DNA of 64,000 nt from Hyphomicrobiales bacterium. Lineage in GTDB: Bacteria > Pseudomonadota > Alphaproteobacteria > Rhizobiales > Rhizobiaceae. The position numbers and the translations under genes were made by a program. The notes under the pieces were generated by a model, which was given only the letters and a program-made list of their open reading frames with translations, was not told where the DNA came from and did not search any database. This document shows, in pieces, positions 25,803 through 38,104 of this stretch; position 1 is the stretch's first letter; each line of letters begins with the position of its first letter. Location of the stretch: assembly GCA_900473805.1 (NCBI GenBank), contig UCMS01000028.1:1-64000 (forward strand). The letters run 5' to 3'.

Positions 25803-26159
25803 TCAGTCCGGCAAATCAGGTTTGCTGCCGGCGCCGGGATGCGGTTCCAAGCGCCGCAGTTCCGCAGCGGCACTGCGCAACAGCGATATCATCCGGTCCT
25901 GAAGCACCTCGTCCATGATCTCGATGCCGGCTGCCTGGAAATCGTCCTTGATCCGGCTCAACAACTCGGCGTCGCCGGTCGTCGCCATTCTCGCAAGTTC
26001 GTTTGCATAGCTCTGCGCATCTTCGGGGTCGAGCACGGTCGTCGCCCATTGCGCCATGAGGGCGCCCCTGCGCGCGCAGATCCTGTCGAAAGGAATGTCC
26101 TTCTGGAGATCCGGGTCCCGTCTTTCCTTCCCGCTCCTGATGCTCTCACCGCTTGCCAT
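25803..26159 (-). CDS. DUF1476 / F-ATPase zeta-subunit paralogue lacking the usual N terminus
   Basis: 118 residues. The block ICARRGALMAQWA, then AQSYANELA, then DAELLSRIKDDFQAAGI and a C-terminal amphipathic helix follow the spacing of the alphaproteobacterial zeta subunit (ARRNxLLGLWA, AEAYAKEV, FRKxxxDxxxxGV). The canonical inhibitory N terminus (a DREKAFEAKFA-like helix) is replaced by a charged segment. A GGAGG site precedes the ATG. It is convergent with the MBL gene and divergent from guaB. The family call is from memory of the motif pattern. Confidence 0.65.
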   Translation of the reverse strand: MASGESIRSGKERRDPDLQKDIPFDRICARRGALMAQWATTVLDPEDAQSYANELARMATTGDAELLSRIKDDFQAAGIEIMDEVLQDRMISLLRSAAAELRRLEPHPGAGSKPDLPD

Positions 26160-26442
26160 GGGATCGCCTCCGTCTTTCTCCCGCGCTCCTCCGAGGGACG
26201 CTGTCTGATAGCATGCCGGATTTGATGATCTGTTTATTAGGAAGATTTAATTTTCGTTGCTTCGTCACGACCAGCACCCGAAAGCTCTCATCGCGCATCA
26301 GCCTTGCAGGTTTTGCTATTCCCTTCCTGTCATGAACGTGTTACCAGCCCTCGCCAACTTCCAAGCATTTCATGCAGAAGCGACCGAACGGGGATTCCCG
26401 TTTTCCGGGCGGATTCTGCCTATTCAAACGAAGGAATTGGCA

Positions 26443-27933
26443 ATGGCACGCATCGTAATGTCGGCAACCGGCGCAGAAGCGCTCACCTTCGACGACGTCC
26501 TCCTGCAGCCGGGACACTCGGTCGTGATGCCGGGTCAGACGAATATCGCAACCCGGATCGCACGGGACATCGAGCTCTCCCTGCCGATTCTCTCTTCCGC
26601 CATGGACACGGTCACCGAAAGCCGGCTCGCCATCGCCATGGCCCAGTCCGGCGGCATTGGCGTCATTCACCGCAACCTGACCCCGGTCGAACAGGCCGAA
26701 GAGGTCCGTCAGGTAAAGAAGTTCGAAAGCGGCATGGTCGTCAATCCCGTGACCATCGGCCCGGATGCGACGCTTGCCGAAGCCAAGGCGTTGATGGGCG
26801 CTCACGGTATTTCCGGTATACCGGTTGTCGAAGGTTCGAGCCGTCCCGGCCGCCTCGTCGGCATTCTGACAAACCGCGACGTGCGCTTCGCTTCCGACCC
26901 GAACCAGAAGATCTACGAACTGATGACCCGCGAGAACCTCGTGACGGTCAAGGATGGTGTCGATCAGCAGGAAGCAAAGCGCCTTCTGCATGCGCACCGC
27001 ATCGAAAAACTGCTCGTCATCGACAACGAAGGACGCTGCGTCGGTCTGATCACCGTCAAGGACATCGAGAAGTCGCAGCTCAACCCGAATGCGGCAAAGG
27101 ATGCTCAAGGCCGTCTGCGCGTCGCGGCCGCCATCTCCACCGGTGACGACGGCGTCGAGCGCGCCGAGCGCCTGATCGACGCGGGCTGCGACGTGATCGT
27201 CGTCGACACGGCCCATGGCCACAGCCAGAAGGTCCTGGATGCCGTCGCCCATGTGAAGAAGATGTCGAACGCCATCCGCATCATCGCCGGCAACGTGGCG
27301 ACCGGCGAGGGCACCAAGGCGCTCATCGATGCCGGCGCCGATTGCGTCAAGGTCGGCATCGGCCCCGGCTCGATCTGCACCACGCGTGTCGTCGCCGGCG
27401 TCGGCGTGCCGCAGCTCGCAGCCGTCATGGCCGCCGTCGAGGAAGCCAACAAGCTCGACATCCCCGTTATCGCCGATGGTGGCCTGAAGTTCTCCGGTGA
27501 TGTGGCCAAGGCAATCGCCGCCGGCGCGTCTGCCGTCATGGTCGGCTCTCTGCTCGCCGGCACCGACGAAAGCCCGGGCGAGGTCTATCTCTACCAGGGC
27601 CGCTCCTTCAAGGCCTATCGCGGCATGGGCTCTGTCGGCGCCATGGCGCGCGGCTCGGCCGACCGCTACTTCCAGGCGGAAGTGCGTGACACGCTGAAGC
27701 TCGTGCCCGAAGGCATCGAAGGTCAGGTTCCCTACAAGGGACCGGTCTCCGCCGTTTTGCACCAGCTGGCGGGTGGTCTTAAGGCTGCCATGGGTTATGT
27801 CGGCGGCAAGGACATCAAGGAATTCCAGGAAAAGGCGACCTTCGTGCGCATTTCCGGCGCTGGCCTGCGCGAAAGCCACCCGCACGGCGTGACCATCACC
27901 CGCGAAAGCCCGAACTACCCAGGCGCGGCCTGA
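26443..27933 (+). CDS. guaB: inosine-5'-monophosphate dehydrogenase
   Basis: 496 residues converting IMP to XMP, the committed step to GMP. It has the N-terminal barrel start ([13 protein letters not shown]), two CBS domains (about 95-215), catalytic-loop Cys at about 312 in [12 protein letters not shown], and the mobile flap with [13 protein letters not shown] 26443 is behind AAGGAA; the longer ORF upstream lacks family similarity. Its stop overlaps the next ATG (TGATG). Confidence 0.97.
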   Translation: MARIVMSATGAEALTFDDVLLQPGHSVVMPGQTNIATRIARDIELSLPILSSAMDTVTESRLAIAMAQSGGIGVIHRNLTPVEQAEEVRQVKKFESGMVVNPVTIGPDATLAEAKALMGAHGISGIPVVEGSSRPGRLVGILTNRDVRFASDPNQKIYELMTRENLVTVKDGVDQQEAKRLLHAHRIEKLLVIDNEGRCVGLITVKDIEKSQLNPNAAKDAQGRLRVAAAISTGDDGVERAERLIDAGCDVIVVDTAHGHSQKVLDAVAHVKKMSNAIRIIAGNVATGEGTKALIDAGADCVKVGIGPGSICTTRVVAGVGVPQLAAVMAAVEEANKLDIPVIADGGLKFSGDVAKAIAAGASAVMVGSLLAGTDESPGEVYLYQGRSFKAYRGMGSVGAMARGSADRYFQAEVRDTLKLVPEGIEGQVPYKGPVSAVLHQLAGGLKAAMGYVGGKDIKEFQEKATFVRISGAGLRESHPHGVTITRESPNYPGAA

Positions 27934-28499
27934 TGTTCGGCGGATTGCCCGGGCCGCATCAGGCGCCGTTGCCCTGGGCAAGCGGCATCCTGTCGGCCGG
28001 GTTGCTGGCGTGGATGCATCTCGGCTTTGTCAGACCGTTCGCCGAAATTACCGGCGGACGGGCCATGCCCGATCTCGATATCGACAGTTCGGGGGAGGGG
28101 CTCCTTGCTCTGAAGTCGCTTCTCGAAACGAGAGCCGAAGCAGCGGAACTCCTGCGTACCATGCATCTCGGCCCAGACCTGCTGCTGCCGGCGGTCCTCA
28201 GCATCTTTCTCTTCCTGCTGATGAGACGGGTCGCACCCGGTGCGGAGCTCTACGGGCGCCCGGCCGAGCGTCTGCTGCCGATACTGACGGCTTTCCCCCT
28301 GATCTACGGTGTTGCCGACTATGTCGAAAACATCCTGAGCCTCATGCTGTTTCCGCCTGCCATGCCGGCTCCGGGGAGCGTAAGCCTTCTGGCGGAGGCC
28401 ATCTCCTGGCTGACGCGCCTGAAATTTGCAGCGCTCGTCATTTCCGGCATTCTCGTGCTGCGGCTGGCCGTCGGTCCGAAGTCGGCGGCCAGACCGTGA
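27933..28499 (+). CDS. small multi-span membrane protein of unknown function
   Basis: 188 residues with about four hydrophobic segments (near residues 15-30, 80-98, 113-128 and 158-180). Its ATG overlaps the guaB stop, so it is translationally coupled to guaB, but nothing in it suggests a purine role. Family not recognised. Confidence 0.7.
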   Translation: MFGGLPGPHQAPLPWASGILSAGLLAWMHLGFVRPFAEITGGRAMPDLDIDSSGEGLLALKSLLETRAEAAELLRTMHLGPDLLLPAVLSIFLFLLMRRVAPGAELYGRPAERLLPILTAFPLIYGVADYVENILSLMLFPPAMPAPGSVSLLAEAISWLTRLKFAALVISGILVLRLAVGPKSAARP

Positions 28500-28536
28500 T
28501 CCCCGCATTCCAAGATATTTGAGGACGTGATTTCCC

Positions 28537-28950
28537 ATGACCGGTTTTGAAATGTTCTGGCCCCTCGTCGCGCATGCCTTCCTCGTCTTTTGCCTGTATG
28601 CCTTGCTTGTCGTCCGCCGCGCCGCCGTGGTGCGCGAAGGAAAGATCGAGCGCATTGCCTTCCGCGAAAACCATGCGGAGCCGGAGGAGAGCAGGGTCGT
28701 GAACCGGGCAATCGCCAATCAGTTCGAGCTGCCGGTTCTCTTCTATGCCGTCTCCGTCCTGCTCTTCATCACAGAAGCCGACAATATCGTCGCGGTTCTC
28801 CTCGCCTGGCTATTCGTTGCAGCGCGCTACGTTCAGGCTGCGATGCATCTCACCGGCAATCTCCCCCTGCGCCGTCTGTCCTTCATGGTCGGCTTCGCGG
28901 CGCTCTTCCTCCTCTGGTCCTGGCTGGTCCTCTGGATGGCGACCAGCTGA
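28537..28950 (+). CDS. MAPEG-family membrane protein
   Basis: 137 residues with four hydrophobic helices. The pattern NRAIANQFELPVLFYAVSVLLF, then AWLFVAARYVQAAMHLTGN, matches MAPEG (eicosanoid/glutathione-metabolism-related) proteins. It follows the previous membrane gene by 37 bases and is likely in the guaB transcript. Bacterial MAPEG functions are poorly defined; some are glutathione transferases. Confidence 0.8.
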   Translation: MTGFEMFWPLVAHAFLVFCLYALLVVRRAAVVREGKIERIAFRENHAEPEESRVVNRAIANQFELPVLFYAVSVLLFITEADNIVAVLLAWLFVAARYVQAAMHLTGNLPLRRLSFMVGFAALFLLWSWLVLWMATS

Positions 28951-29176
28951 CCTGCTCGTTTTCCGATACGCTGTGGAGCCTGGCAGTTGATGTGGGGGCC
29001 ACCCCTGCAAGATCGACGGTCTGCGTCTCTCCGAACAGGCGCAGTATGACAATCCGATGAAATCTGCGTCCGTTTGATGCCGATCAACCGGAAGCAGCCA
29101 TCCCGCGCATAACCTTTGTCCATACCCGCCGGTCGAGCACCGGGGGATGGTCACGGAAGAACGACGGGAGAGCGAC

Positions 29177-30205
29177 ATGGCATCGACAATGAAGGCTGCG
29201 GTGGTCCGCGAGTTCGGCAAGCCGCTGGTAATCGAGGAAATGGCAATCCCGGATCCAGGCCCCGGCCAGATCCTGGTGAAATACGAGGCGACAGGCGTCT
29301 GCCACACCGACCTCCATGCCGCCAACGGGGATTGGCCGGTCAAGCCCAATCCGCCCTTCATTCCCGGCCACGAAGGTGTGGGTTACGTCGCCAAGCTCGG
29401 TGCCGGAGTGTCCCGCATCAAGGAAGGCGACCGCGTCGGTGTTCCGTGGCTGCACACCGCCTGCGGCTGCTGCTCGCCCTGCCGGACCGGCTGGGAAACA
29501 CTCTGCGGCAGCCAGCAGAACACGGGCTATTCGGTCAACGGTACCTTTGCTCAATACGGTCTCGCAGACCCTGACTTCGTCGGCCGTCTTCCGGATAATC
29601 TCGAATTTGGCCCGGCGGCCCCGGTCCTCTGCGCCGGTGTGACGGTCTACAAGGGCCTCAAGGAAACCGAGGTCAAGCCCGGTGAGTGGGTGGTCGTCTC
29701 GGGCATCGGCGGCTTGGGTCACATGGCGGTGCAATATGCCAAGGCCATGGGCATGCATGTGGTCGCAGCCGACATATTTGATGACAAGCTGAAGCTCGCG
29801 AAGGATCTCGGTGCCGACATCGTCGTCAACGGCAAGGCCGCAGATGCCATCGAGCAGGTCCAGAAGGCGACAGGCGGCGTTCACGGCGCGCTGGTTACCG
29901 CAGTCTCGCCGAAGGCCATGGAACAGGCCTATGGCTTCCTGCGCTCCAAGGGCACCATGTCGCTTGTCGGCCTGCCACCGGGCTTCATCTCGCTGCCGGT
30001 CTTCGAGACGGTCCTCAAACGCATCACGGTGCGCGGTTCCATCGTCGGCACTCGCCAGGATCTGGAGGAAAGCCTGCAGTTCGCCGGCGAAGGCAAGGTG
30101 GCCTCGCATTTCAGCTGGGACAAGCTCGAAAACATCAACGACATCTTCCACCGGATGGAGCAGGGCAAGATCGACGGTCGTATCGTCCTAGATCTCGCAG
30201 CCTGA
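29177..30205 (+). CDS. zinc-dependent alcohol dehydrogenase (AdhP type)
   Basis: 342 residues. Catalytic zinc ligands lie in GVCHTDLHAANGDWP and GHEGVGYV, and the structural zinc cluster CGCCSPCRTGWETLC has the C-x2-C-x2-C-x7-C spacing. The NAD-binding fold has GIGGLGHMAVQYAK. GGGAGAG precedes ATG 29177. Interconverts primary alcohols and aldehydes with NAD(H). A strong terminator follows. Confidence 0.93.
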   Translation: MASTMKAAVVREFGKPLVIEEMAIPDPGPGQILVKYEATGVCHTDLHAANGDWPVKPNPPFIPGHEGVGYVAKLGAGVSRIKEGDRVGVPWLHTACGCCSPCRTGWETLCGSQQNTGYSVNGTFAQYGLADPDFVGRLPDNLEFGPAAPVLCAGVTVYKGLKETEVKPGEWVVVSGIGGLGHMAVQYAKAMGMHVVAADIFDDKLKLAKDLGADIVVNGKAADAIEQVQKATGGVHGALVTAVSPKAMEQAYGFLRSKGTMSLVGLPPGFISLPVFETVLKRITVRGSIVGTRQDLEESLQFAGEGKVASHFSWDKLENINDIFHRMEQGKIDGRIVLDLAA

Positions 30206-30226
30206 TTGAGACGACGCTTCCCAGAC

Positions 30227-30264
30227 ATCGAGCGGCGCGGTTCCTCCGCGCCGCTCGATTTTTT
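30227..30264 (+). terminator. intrinsic terminator of the alcohol dehydrogenase gene
   Basis: A perfect 14-bp stem (ATCGAGCGGCGCGG with CCGCGCCGCTCGAT), a TTCCT loop, then five T residues at 30260-30264. Confidence 0.92.
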
Positions 30265-30275
30265 ACTGTTCCCGA

Positions 30276-30752
30276 TCAGTCTACGGATTGGATGGTGATG
30301 ACGCGTGGCTGGCTGCTGCTGCAGGCGCTGTCCTCGCAGACCCCGCCGATCCAGACTTCGCCATCGCCGAACATCAAGCCTTCGCTGTTGACGAAGGCAC
30401 TGCCATAGTCCTGATTCCGCACGATGTTGACGATCTTGTCCGTGAAGATGTCGTTGTAGCTCTCCAGCAACTGCTCCTCGTCCTCGAAGGTGCCGTCCTC
30501 TCCGCCAATGCTGATGGTGATCGGATAGGAAATGAGGCTCGCCACGATCTCAGCCTTGCCCTCCACCACCGCGCTCTGGAAGGCGTAGAACAATTCCTTG
30601 TAGTCGGCGGCGTCACCGAGCAGATTCTCGATCTGCCGGTCGGTCTCGGCCTCGTCGGCACGGGCATCGGCGCTTCCGATATTAGGAACGACACTCGTCA
30701 AAAGAATGAGGGCGAGCAGGGCAGAGCGAAAGCGAAAAGTCGGCAGCGGCAT
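30276..30752 (-). CDS. exported protein of unknown function (NTF2-like size)
   Basis: 158 residues. A signal peptide of about 32 residues (LLALILLTSVVPN, then ADARAD) is followed by an acidic domain with EEQLLESYNDIFTDKIVNIV, reminiscent of nuclear-transport-factor-2-like folds. Two cysteines near the C terminus (VCEDSACSSS) may form a disulfide. It converges on the alcohol dehydrogenase terminator. Function unknown. Confidence 0.7.
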   Translation of the reverse strand: MPLPTFRFRSALLALILLTSVVPNIGSADARADEAETDRQIENLLGDAADYKELFYAFQSAVVEGKAEIVASLISYPITISIGGEDGTFEDEEQLLESYNDIFTDKIVNIVRNQDYGSAFVNSEGLMFGDGEVWIGGVCEDSACSSSQPRVITIQSVD

Positions 30753-30946
30753 GCGGGCGAGGTCCTCTGTAGAAGTCGTGATTGCGGCCCAGCATAGGTC
30801 GAAACGTTATTTGCCGTCGAATTACTTTTGGGGTGAATGTCGCGAATGGCCGTCTCAAACGTGAACAGAGCATCACCCGTTCACCACTGGTTTCCCGAGG
30901 CTTTGCCCATTATCTATTGCGTTGCAGCAATAGCCGGGACCAAGCC

Positions 30947-32086
30947 ATGTCAGACGCCGTTACCAATTCCGAGACCGATCGCATTTTCGTTTTTCAGGGC
31001 GGCGGAGCACTCGGAGCCTACCAGGCGGGCGCTTACGAGGCCATGCATGAGCGCGAGCTCGAACCCGATTGGCTGGCGGGCATCTCGATTGGTGCCGTGA
31101 ACGCTGCCATCATTGCCGGCAGTCCCCGCGAGAGGCGCATCGCCCATTTGCGGGAATTCTGGAACACGGTTTCTGGCGGTCTCGATTTTGGCTGGACCGC
31201 CGAGGACAATATGCTGCGTCGGATGCAGAACGATGCGGCCGCGATGGCCGCAACGATGTTCGGCGTGCCCGGCTTCTTTTCGCCGCGTCTGTGGACCCCG
31301 CAGCAGCTGCTGACAAATCCCGATACCCGCGTCAGCTATTACGACACGGAGCCTTTGCTGAAGACGCTGCAACGTCTTGTCGATTTTGATTTGCTCAACG
31401 ACAATCAAACGCGGCTCAGTCTCGGTGCGGTTGAGATCAGAACCGGCAATTTCGCCTATTTCGACAACCGCCAGACCCGTCTCGATGTCCGCCACATAGC
31501 CGCCTCGGGCGCCTTGCCGCCGGGGTTTGCGCCGGTGGAGATAGATGGACGCGCCTACTGGGACGGCGGCCTCGTTTCCAACACGCCGCTGCAGCATGTG
31601 CTGAATGTCAGCGATGCGACGCGCGACCTGGAGATCTTCCAGGTGGACCTGTTCAATGCTCGCGGTGAGATGCCGCGCGACCAGTTCGAGGTCGAAAGCC
31701 GGGTGAAGGAGATCCGCTATTCCAGTCGAACCCGCATGAACACGGACGAGTTCGCCCGCCGCCAGACAGTTCGCCGCGCCGCGAAACGCCTGCTGGACAA
31801 ACTGCCTCCCGAATTCCGCGACGATGAGGACGCGAAGGTGCTGCGTTCGATCGGCCAGGAATACGATGTCACGATCGTTCACCTGATCCACCGCCGCGCC
31901 ACCCATGCCACTCATGCCATGGATGTGGAGTTCTCGCGCCGTTCCATTGAGGAGCATTGGAAGGCAGGTTACGACGATGCAAGTTACACACTCGATCATC
32001 CCAAATGGCGCCACCGCGGTCGCCCCAGGGACGGCATTCAGATCTTCGATCTGGCCCGCGAACGCCACCTGCGGGCGGTCACTTGA
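30947..32086 (+). CDS. patatin-like phospholipase with DUF3734-type C-terminal region
   Basis: 379 residues. The oxyanion loop is QGGGALGAY (about 17-25), the nucleophile elbow GISIG has Ser about 47, and the Asp of the catalytic dyad is in YWDGGLVSN. The C-terminal region (about 280-379, rich in Arg and His, with HPKWRHRGRP) fits DUF3734. ATG 30947 is preceded by CGGGA; the longer frame would add an unlikely 55 residues. Predicted cytoplasmic or membrane-associated lipid acyl hydrolase. Confidence 0.9.
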   Translation: MSDAVTNSETDRIFVFQGGGALGAYQAGAYEAMHERELEPDWLAGISIGAVNAAIIAGSPRERRIAHLREFWNTVSGGLDFGWTAEDNMLRRMQNDAAAMAATMFGVPGFFSPRLWTPQQLLTNPDTRVSYYDTEPLLKTLQRLVDFDLLNDNQTRLSLGAVEIRTGNFAYFDNRQTRLDVRHIAASGALPPGFAPVEIDGRAYWDGGLVSNTPLQHVLNVSDATRDLEIFQVDLFNARGEMPRDQFEVESRVKEIRYSSRTRMNTDEFARRQTVRRAAKRLLDKLPPEFRDDEDAKVLRSIGQEYDVTIVHLIHRRATHATHAMDVEFSRRSIEEHWKAGYDDASYTLDHPKWRHRGRPRDGIQIFDLARERHLRAVT

Positions 32087-32226
32087 TCTCCATTTGCGAC
32101 CTTTTTTGTGTTAAGAGATCGGGCTGGGGAAAACCAACGCGCCATTAACCACTTGGAGACCGGCTCGCCCTATTGCTCTTGCAGATTGTCAAGGGAGCCG
32201 ACAGATGATGGGTCGGTCGAAAGTCG

Positions 32227-32853
32227 ATGATAGACCGGACTTCGGTGCTGCGCCTCGCTTTGCGCAAGTTGCCGCAGCAAGAACGCAGCGTCCAAAGGCT
32301 TGAGGCCATACTCGACTCTGCCATGAGCCTTGTCCTGGAGAAGGATGTCGCCAGCGTCACGATGAGCGAGATTGCGCAGCGTGCGGGCATTCCGATCGGA
32401 TCGCTCTACCAGTTTTTTCCGCAGAAGGCGGCCATTCTCAAGGCCCTCCATGACCGGTTGTCCATGGAAATCGAAGACCGTGTCAGCCAGATATTCGCGG
32501 GCGTGAATTCTCTCGAGGACGCGGCGCAACGCGGTGCCGATGCCCTGTTCGAACTGCACACCTTGTTCCGTGACCGCCCGATCTTCATGTCGATCTGGCA
32601 GGCGATCCAGACCGACAAGGATCTGAACCACCTGTCAAACGATTATCACGAGCATCTGATCGGACTGTTCCTCAAGGACCTTTCCCAGCTGATCCCGGCC
32701 GAGGACTTCGGCAAGATGCGCGTCACGCTCAAGCTGTTCATCATCACGAGCGGAGATGTGATCCGTTTCGCGACGAGCCAGAACCCCGAAGCGGCCAAGC
32801 TCTATCTCGAGCGCTGGCATCAGATCGTGCGCAACTCTCTCTTCTCTTCCTGA
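32227..32853 (+). CDS. TetR-family transcriptional regulator
   Basis: 208 residues. The N-terminal helix-turn-helix is VTMSEIAQRAGIPIGSLYQFFPQKAAIL (shown split here: recognition helix around PIGSLYQFF, residues about 57-65), followed by an all-helical ligand domain. Its own promoter region contains GGTCGGTC and GACCGG half-sites near 32210-32240 that could be an autoregulatory operator. Target genes are not apparent; the patatin gene lies upstream in the same direction. Confidence 0.85.
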   Translation: MIDRTSVLRLALRKLPQQERSVQRLEAILDSAMSLVLEKDVASVTMSEIAQRAGIPIGSLYQFFPQKAAILKALHDRLSMEIEDRVSQIFAGVNSLEDAAQRGADALFELHTLFRDRPIFMSIWQAIQTDKDLNHLSNDYHEHLIGLFLKDLSQLIPAEDFGKMRVTLKLFIITSGDVIRFATSQNPEAAKLYLERWHQIVRNSLFSS

Positions 32854-32862
32854 CGCTCTCGG

Positions 32863-33816
32863 TTACCAGCCGGGGATCATGTTCCCGGCCTTGAGGCGCG
32901 GATAATAGCGAGAAAAGGTCTTGGGCTCGCCGTCCATGTCATCTTCGACCTTTGCTGGCGTAATGTTATCCAGGCAGGCCGTGATGTGATCCGTGATCGC
33001 GTTGAGCAGCGAGATCGAGAAGCCGGGCCGCTTCATAAGGCCGATCTGTACGGGCGGCAACGGCGGAAAACCATCGCTGGCGGTCAGCACCTTCATGCCT
33101 GTTCTCAATGCCGATTCCGGCAAGATGGATACCGCCATGCCCGCCAGCACGGCGGCTGCCACGACTGTCGACGACCAGCTGGTGAACAGGATCTGGTAGT
33201 CGCGCCCATCGGCATCGAGCGCCGAGCAGGCCATTTGTCTCCACTGGCAGTCCCGTCGACCAACGGCGAGGGGCACGGGCGCATCGTCCTTGAGCGGGTG
33301 GTTGGCAGACCCCACCCAGCAGAGCGGCTCCGTGCGCACCACGTCCGACTGCCGCAGCAGAGGGTTGTGGGTGACAAGCGCGATGTCGAGTTCGCCCCGG
33401 CCCATTTTCTCGGCCAGATCCACAGAGGGTTCGCAAACGATATAGAGTTCGACATTGGGATGCGTCTTGGCGAACCGACCGATGATTTCCGGCATGTAGC
33501 GGTCCGCGTAGTCGTCCGGGGTGCCGATGCGAAGTGTGCCTTCCAGACGATTGTCGTCAAAGGCCGCGATCGCTTCCGAATTGAGCCGGATGATGCGCCT
33601 TGCATAATTCAGCAGCTTGTCTCCGTCGGCCGTCAACCGGTTGCCGCGTCCGTCCTTGATGAACAGCTGCTTGCCGACCCGCTCCTCCAGCCTCCGCATC
33701 TGCATCGAAACGGCTGACTGCGTCTTGAAAACACGCCCCGCAGCCTTGGTGAAACTGCCCGTATCCACGATGGCGATGAAGGTTTGCAATTGATCGATAT
33801 CGAGAGGAGCCGACAT
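32863..33816 (-). CDS. LysR-family transcriptional regulator
   Basis: 317 residues. The helix-turn-helix is SFTKAAGRVFKTQSAVSMQM (about 21-40), followed by an effector domain with GTLRIGTPDDYADRYMPEI. It converges on the TetR gene and is divergent from the DUF1127 gene across about 190 bases. Its targets are unknown. Confidence 0.88.
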   Translation of the reverse strand: MSAPLDIDQLQTFIAIVDTGSFTKAAGRVFKTQSAVSMQMRRLEERVGKQLFIKDGRGNRLTADGDKLLNYARRIIRLNSEAIAAFDDNRLEGTLRIGTPDDYADRYMPEIIGRFAKTHPNVELYIVCEPSVDLAEKMGRGELDIALVTHNPLLRQSDVVRTEPLCWVGSANHPLKDDAPVPLAVGRRDCQWRQMACSALDADGRDYQILFTSWSSTVVAAAVLAGMAVSILPESALRTGMKVLTASDGFPPLPPVQIGLMKRPGFSISLLNAITDHITACLDNITPAKVEDDMDGEPKTFSRYYPRLKAGNMIPGW

Positions 33817-34008
33817 GGACAGTACCCATCAGAGCGGTTGATACTTATCATTAGAAACATTCGTTGGACTGATCAATATCATTTCGACATTCTGGTGCTG
33901 CATTCCCCGCCGGCCGATTGAGGCCAATCGATCCACTCCAGCCCTCATTGCCTCGTCGCTGTCGCGATCGGGGCCTGTCTCCTCGTGCCTGTCGAAAGGA
34001 CGAAAACC

Positions 34009-34308
34009 ATGCGCACGACCGAACGTATTCTTGATCTGGATCTTGCATTGTCAGAGACCGCGCGCCCCACGCGTATGGCCCATGCAGGCGTCTGGCTCCG
34101 CAACGTTTGGACGGCGCTCCGTAATCGTCTTGCTGCCAACAACCTCGCCGATCTCGACGATCGCCTGCTCAACGATGTCGGCCTCAGCCGCTCCGACGTC
34201 GTCCGGGTGTTGAAAGAGCATGGCCTGGCTGACGATCCTTCGCAGCAGTTGACACGGCTTGCCCGTCGCCGGTCCGAACAGGCGTTGCGCGGTCGCAAGG
34301 CCGGGTGA
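34009..34308 (+). CDS. DUF1127 domain small protein
   Basis: 99 residues. The arginine-rich DUF1127 core is NLADLDDRLLNDVGLSRSDV (about 47-66), with basic termini. ATG 34009 has AAGGA upstream. DUF1127 proteins in Agrobacterium and Rhodobacter affect RNA turnover and phosphate or carbon physiology and are often small stress-induced genes. Followed by a strong terminator. Confidence 0.85.
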   Translation: MRTTERILDLDLALSETARPTRMAHAGVWLRNVWTALRNRLAANNLADLDDRLLNDVGLSRSDVVRVLKEHGLADDPSQQLTRLARRRSEQALRGRKAG

Positions 34309-34353
34309 GACGACTTTATCCCCGCAGGGTGACAGCCAATAGCCCTGCCTTTT

Positions 34354-34389
34354 GCCCGGTCCCGGTGAAAATCCGGACCGGGCTTTTTT
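34354..34389 (+). terminator. intrinsic terminator after the DUF1127 gene
   Basis: GCCCGGTCC and GGACCGGGC form a 9-bp stem with a 12-base loop, followed by six T residues. A second smaller hairpin, GCAGGG/CCCTGC at 34324-34348, precedes it. Confidence 0.9.
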
Positions 34390-34479
34390 GTAAACGCTAA
34401 AATAACGAAGTGTATTGTGAAATGAGAAAGGAAACAGGCTGCGAGTAACCACTTGCTAACGGGCGTGTGTCAGCCATGA

Positions 34480-37011
<2,532 letters not shown>

Positions 37012-37030
37012 CCTGTCAGCCAAAGACCAT

Positions 37031-37064
37031 ACGAAAACGGCGCGGGAGACCGCGCCGTTTTCGT
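37031..37064 (+). terminator. terminator-like 15-bp hairpin after the chemoreceptor gene
   Basis: ACGAAAACGGCGCGG and CCGCGCCGTTTTCGT pair perfectly around a GAGA loop. The A/T-rich arms provide T residues on either strand, so it may also serve the convergent DUF937 gene. Confidence 0.85.
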
Positions 37065-37088
37065 TTGCTCTGCAGCGGTAAGCCCGGC

Positions 37089-37985
37089 TCAGGTCCTGTC
37101 TTCGGGCTCCGGCGGTTCGTCCGAGGTCGCAGCCTCGCGCTTGGACGCGCTCAGATAGGTCTCGAAGATCTGCTCCATGCTCTTCTGATAGCTTTTCTGC
37201 ACTTCCAGCCCGCTGTCGAACATGGTGTTGACCATGGCGGAGAAACCCTCCTGTAGCTCCTTTTCGGGCGCCTTCGGGGCCTCAGGCCTCGGAGCTTCCG
37301 GTTGGGCGGGCGTCTGCCCCGTATAGGCGGCAGCCATGTCCTGGAAAGCCTTGGCGAAGGGGTTGACCAGGAACGGATTGGTCTGGGCCTGGGGTTCCGG
37401 CTTCTTTTGGCCGCCCATCATCTCCTGGAAGGCGCGGGTGAAGGGATTGTCGAACATCGAGTCGGCCTGGGGCTGCGGCTTCGGCTGCAGCCCGGTGCTT
37501 TCCAGCCATTGCTGCATCATGGTCGCCATCGGCGATGTCGCAAAAGCGGTCGAGCCGCCAAACTGCCCTGTCGCCTGCTTGAACAGGCCTCCCATCATGG
37601 TGTCGGCCATCACGGGCATCATCTGCTTCAGGATGTCCTGACCGATGCCGGTCAACTGCGCCGCCTGCGCCGCGATCGCCCGGGACACCTCCTTGGAGCC
37701 GAACAGCTGCTGCAGCACCTGATTGCCATCGGCTATACCCTGCGGCGTGAAGGCTGAGCTCATGTCCTCGAAATACTTGGCATAGTTGCCGGAACTCATC
37801 GCCGAAATGAGGGCGGAGAAGTCATAGGGATTGGAGGTGTTTCGCTTGAAGCCGGAGGCAAAGGCGGGCGTGAGCGCGGCGATGGCCTTGGCCGCCTGTT
37901 CCTGCGCCAACCCGAACTGCCGCGCCATGGCCTCCATCGCCCTGCCGTTCTGTGCCTGGAGCATCATGTCGAACAATGGCAGCAT
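37089..37985 (-). CDS. DUF937 domain protein
   Basis: 298 residues, soluble and mainly helical. It has LTPAFASGFKRN and VLQQLFGSKEVSRAIAAQAAQLTGI (the repeated VLxQLFGSKxVxxAxAxQAxxxTG-type core of DUF937), then a Pro/Gln/Ala-rich segment with two repeated motifs, NPFTRAFQEMMGG and NPFAKAFQDMAAA, and a helical tail. Function unknown. It converges on the chemoreceptor gene. Confidence 0.8.
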   Translation of the reverse strand: MLPLFDMMLQAQNGRAMEAMARQFGLAQEQAAKAIAALTPAFASGFKRNTSNPYDFSALISAMSSGNYAKYFEDMSSAFTPQGIADGNQVLQQLFGSKEVSRAIAAQAAQLTGIGQDILKQMMPVMADTMMGGLFKQATGQFGGSTAFATSPMATMMQQWLESTGLQPKPQPQADSMFDNPFTRAFQEMMGGQKKPEPQAQTNPFLVNPFAKAFQDMAAAYTGQTPAQPEAPRPEAPKAPEKELQEGFSAMVNTMFDSGLEVQKSYQKSMEQIFETYLSASKREAATSDEPPEPEDRT

Positions 37986-38104
37986 GGACCTCTTCTCCCG
38001 AAATGTGCGCGGATGTCGTCCGCACTATAGACGGAAAAAACCCTGCGCAAACCGGTTTCTACGGTTTTGCCCAGCGTCGCTCGTCGGTCCGATCGTGCGG
38101 CGTA

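Noticed and set aside
26341-27981. 546-residue ORF antisense to guaB
   Set aside because: Frame opened by codon bias on the other strand; composition is Asp/Gly/His-rich without motifs.
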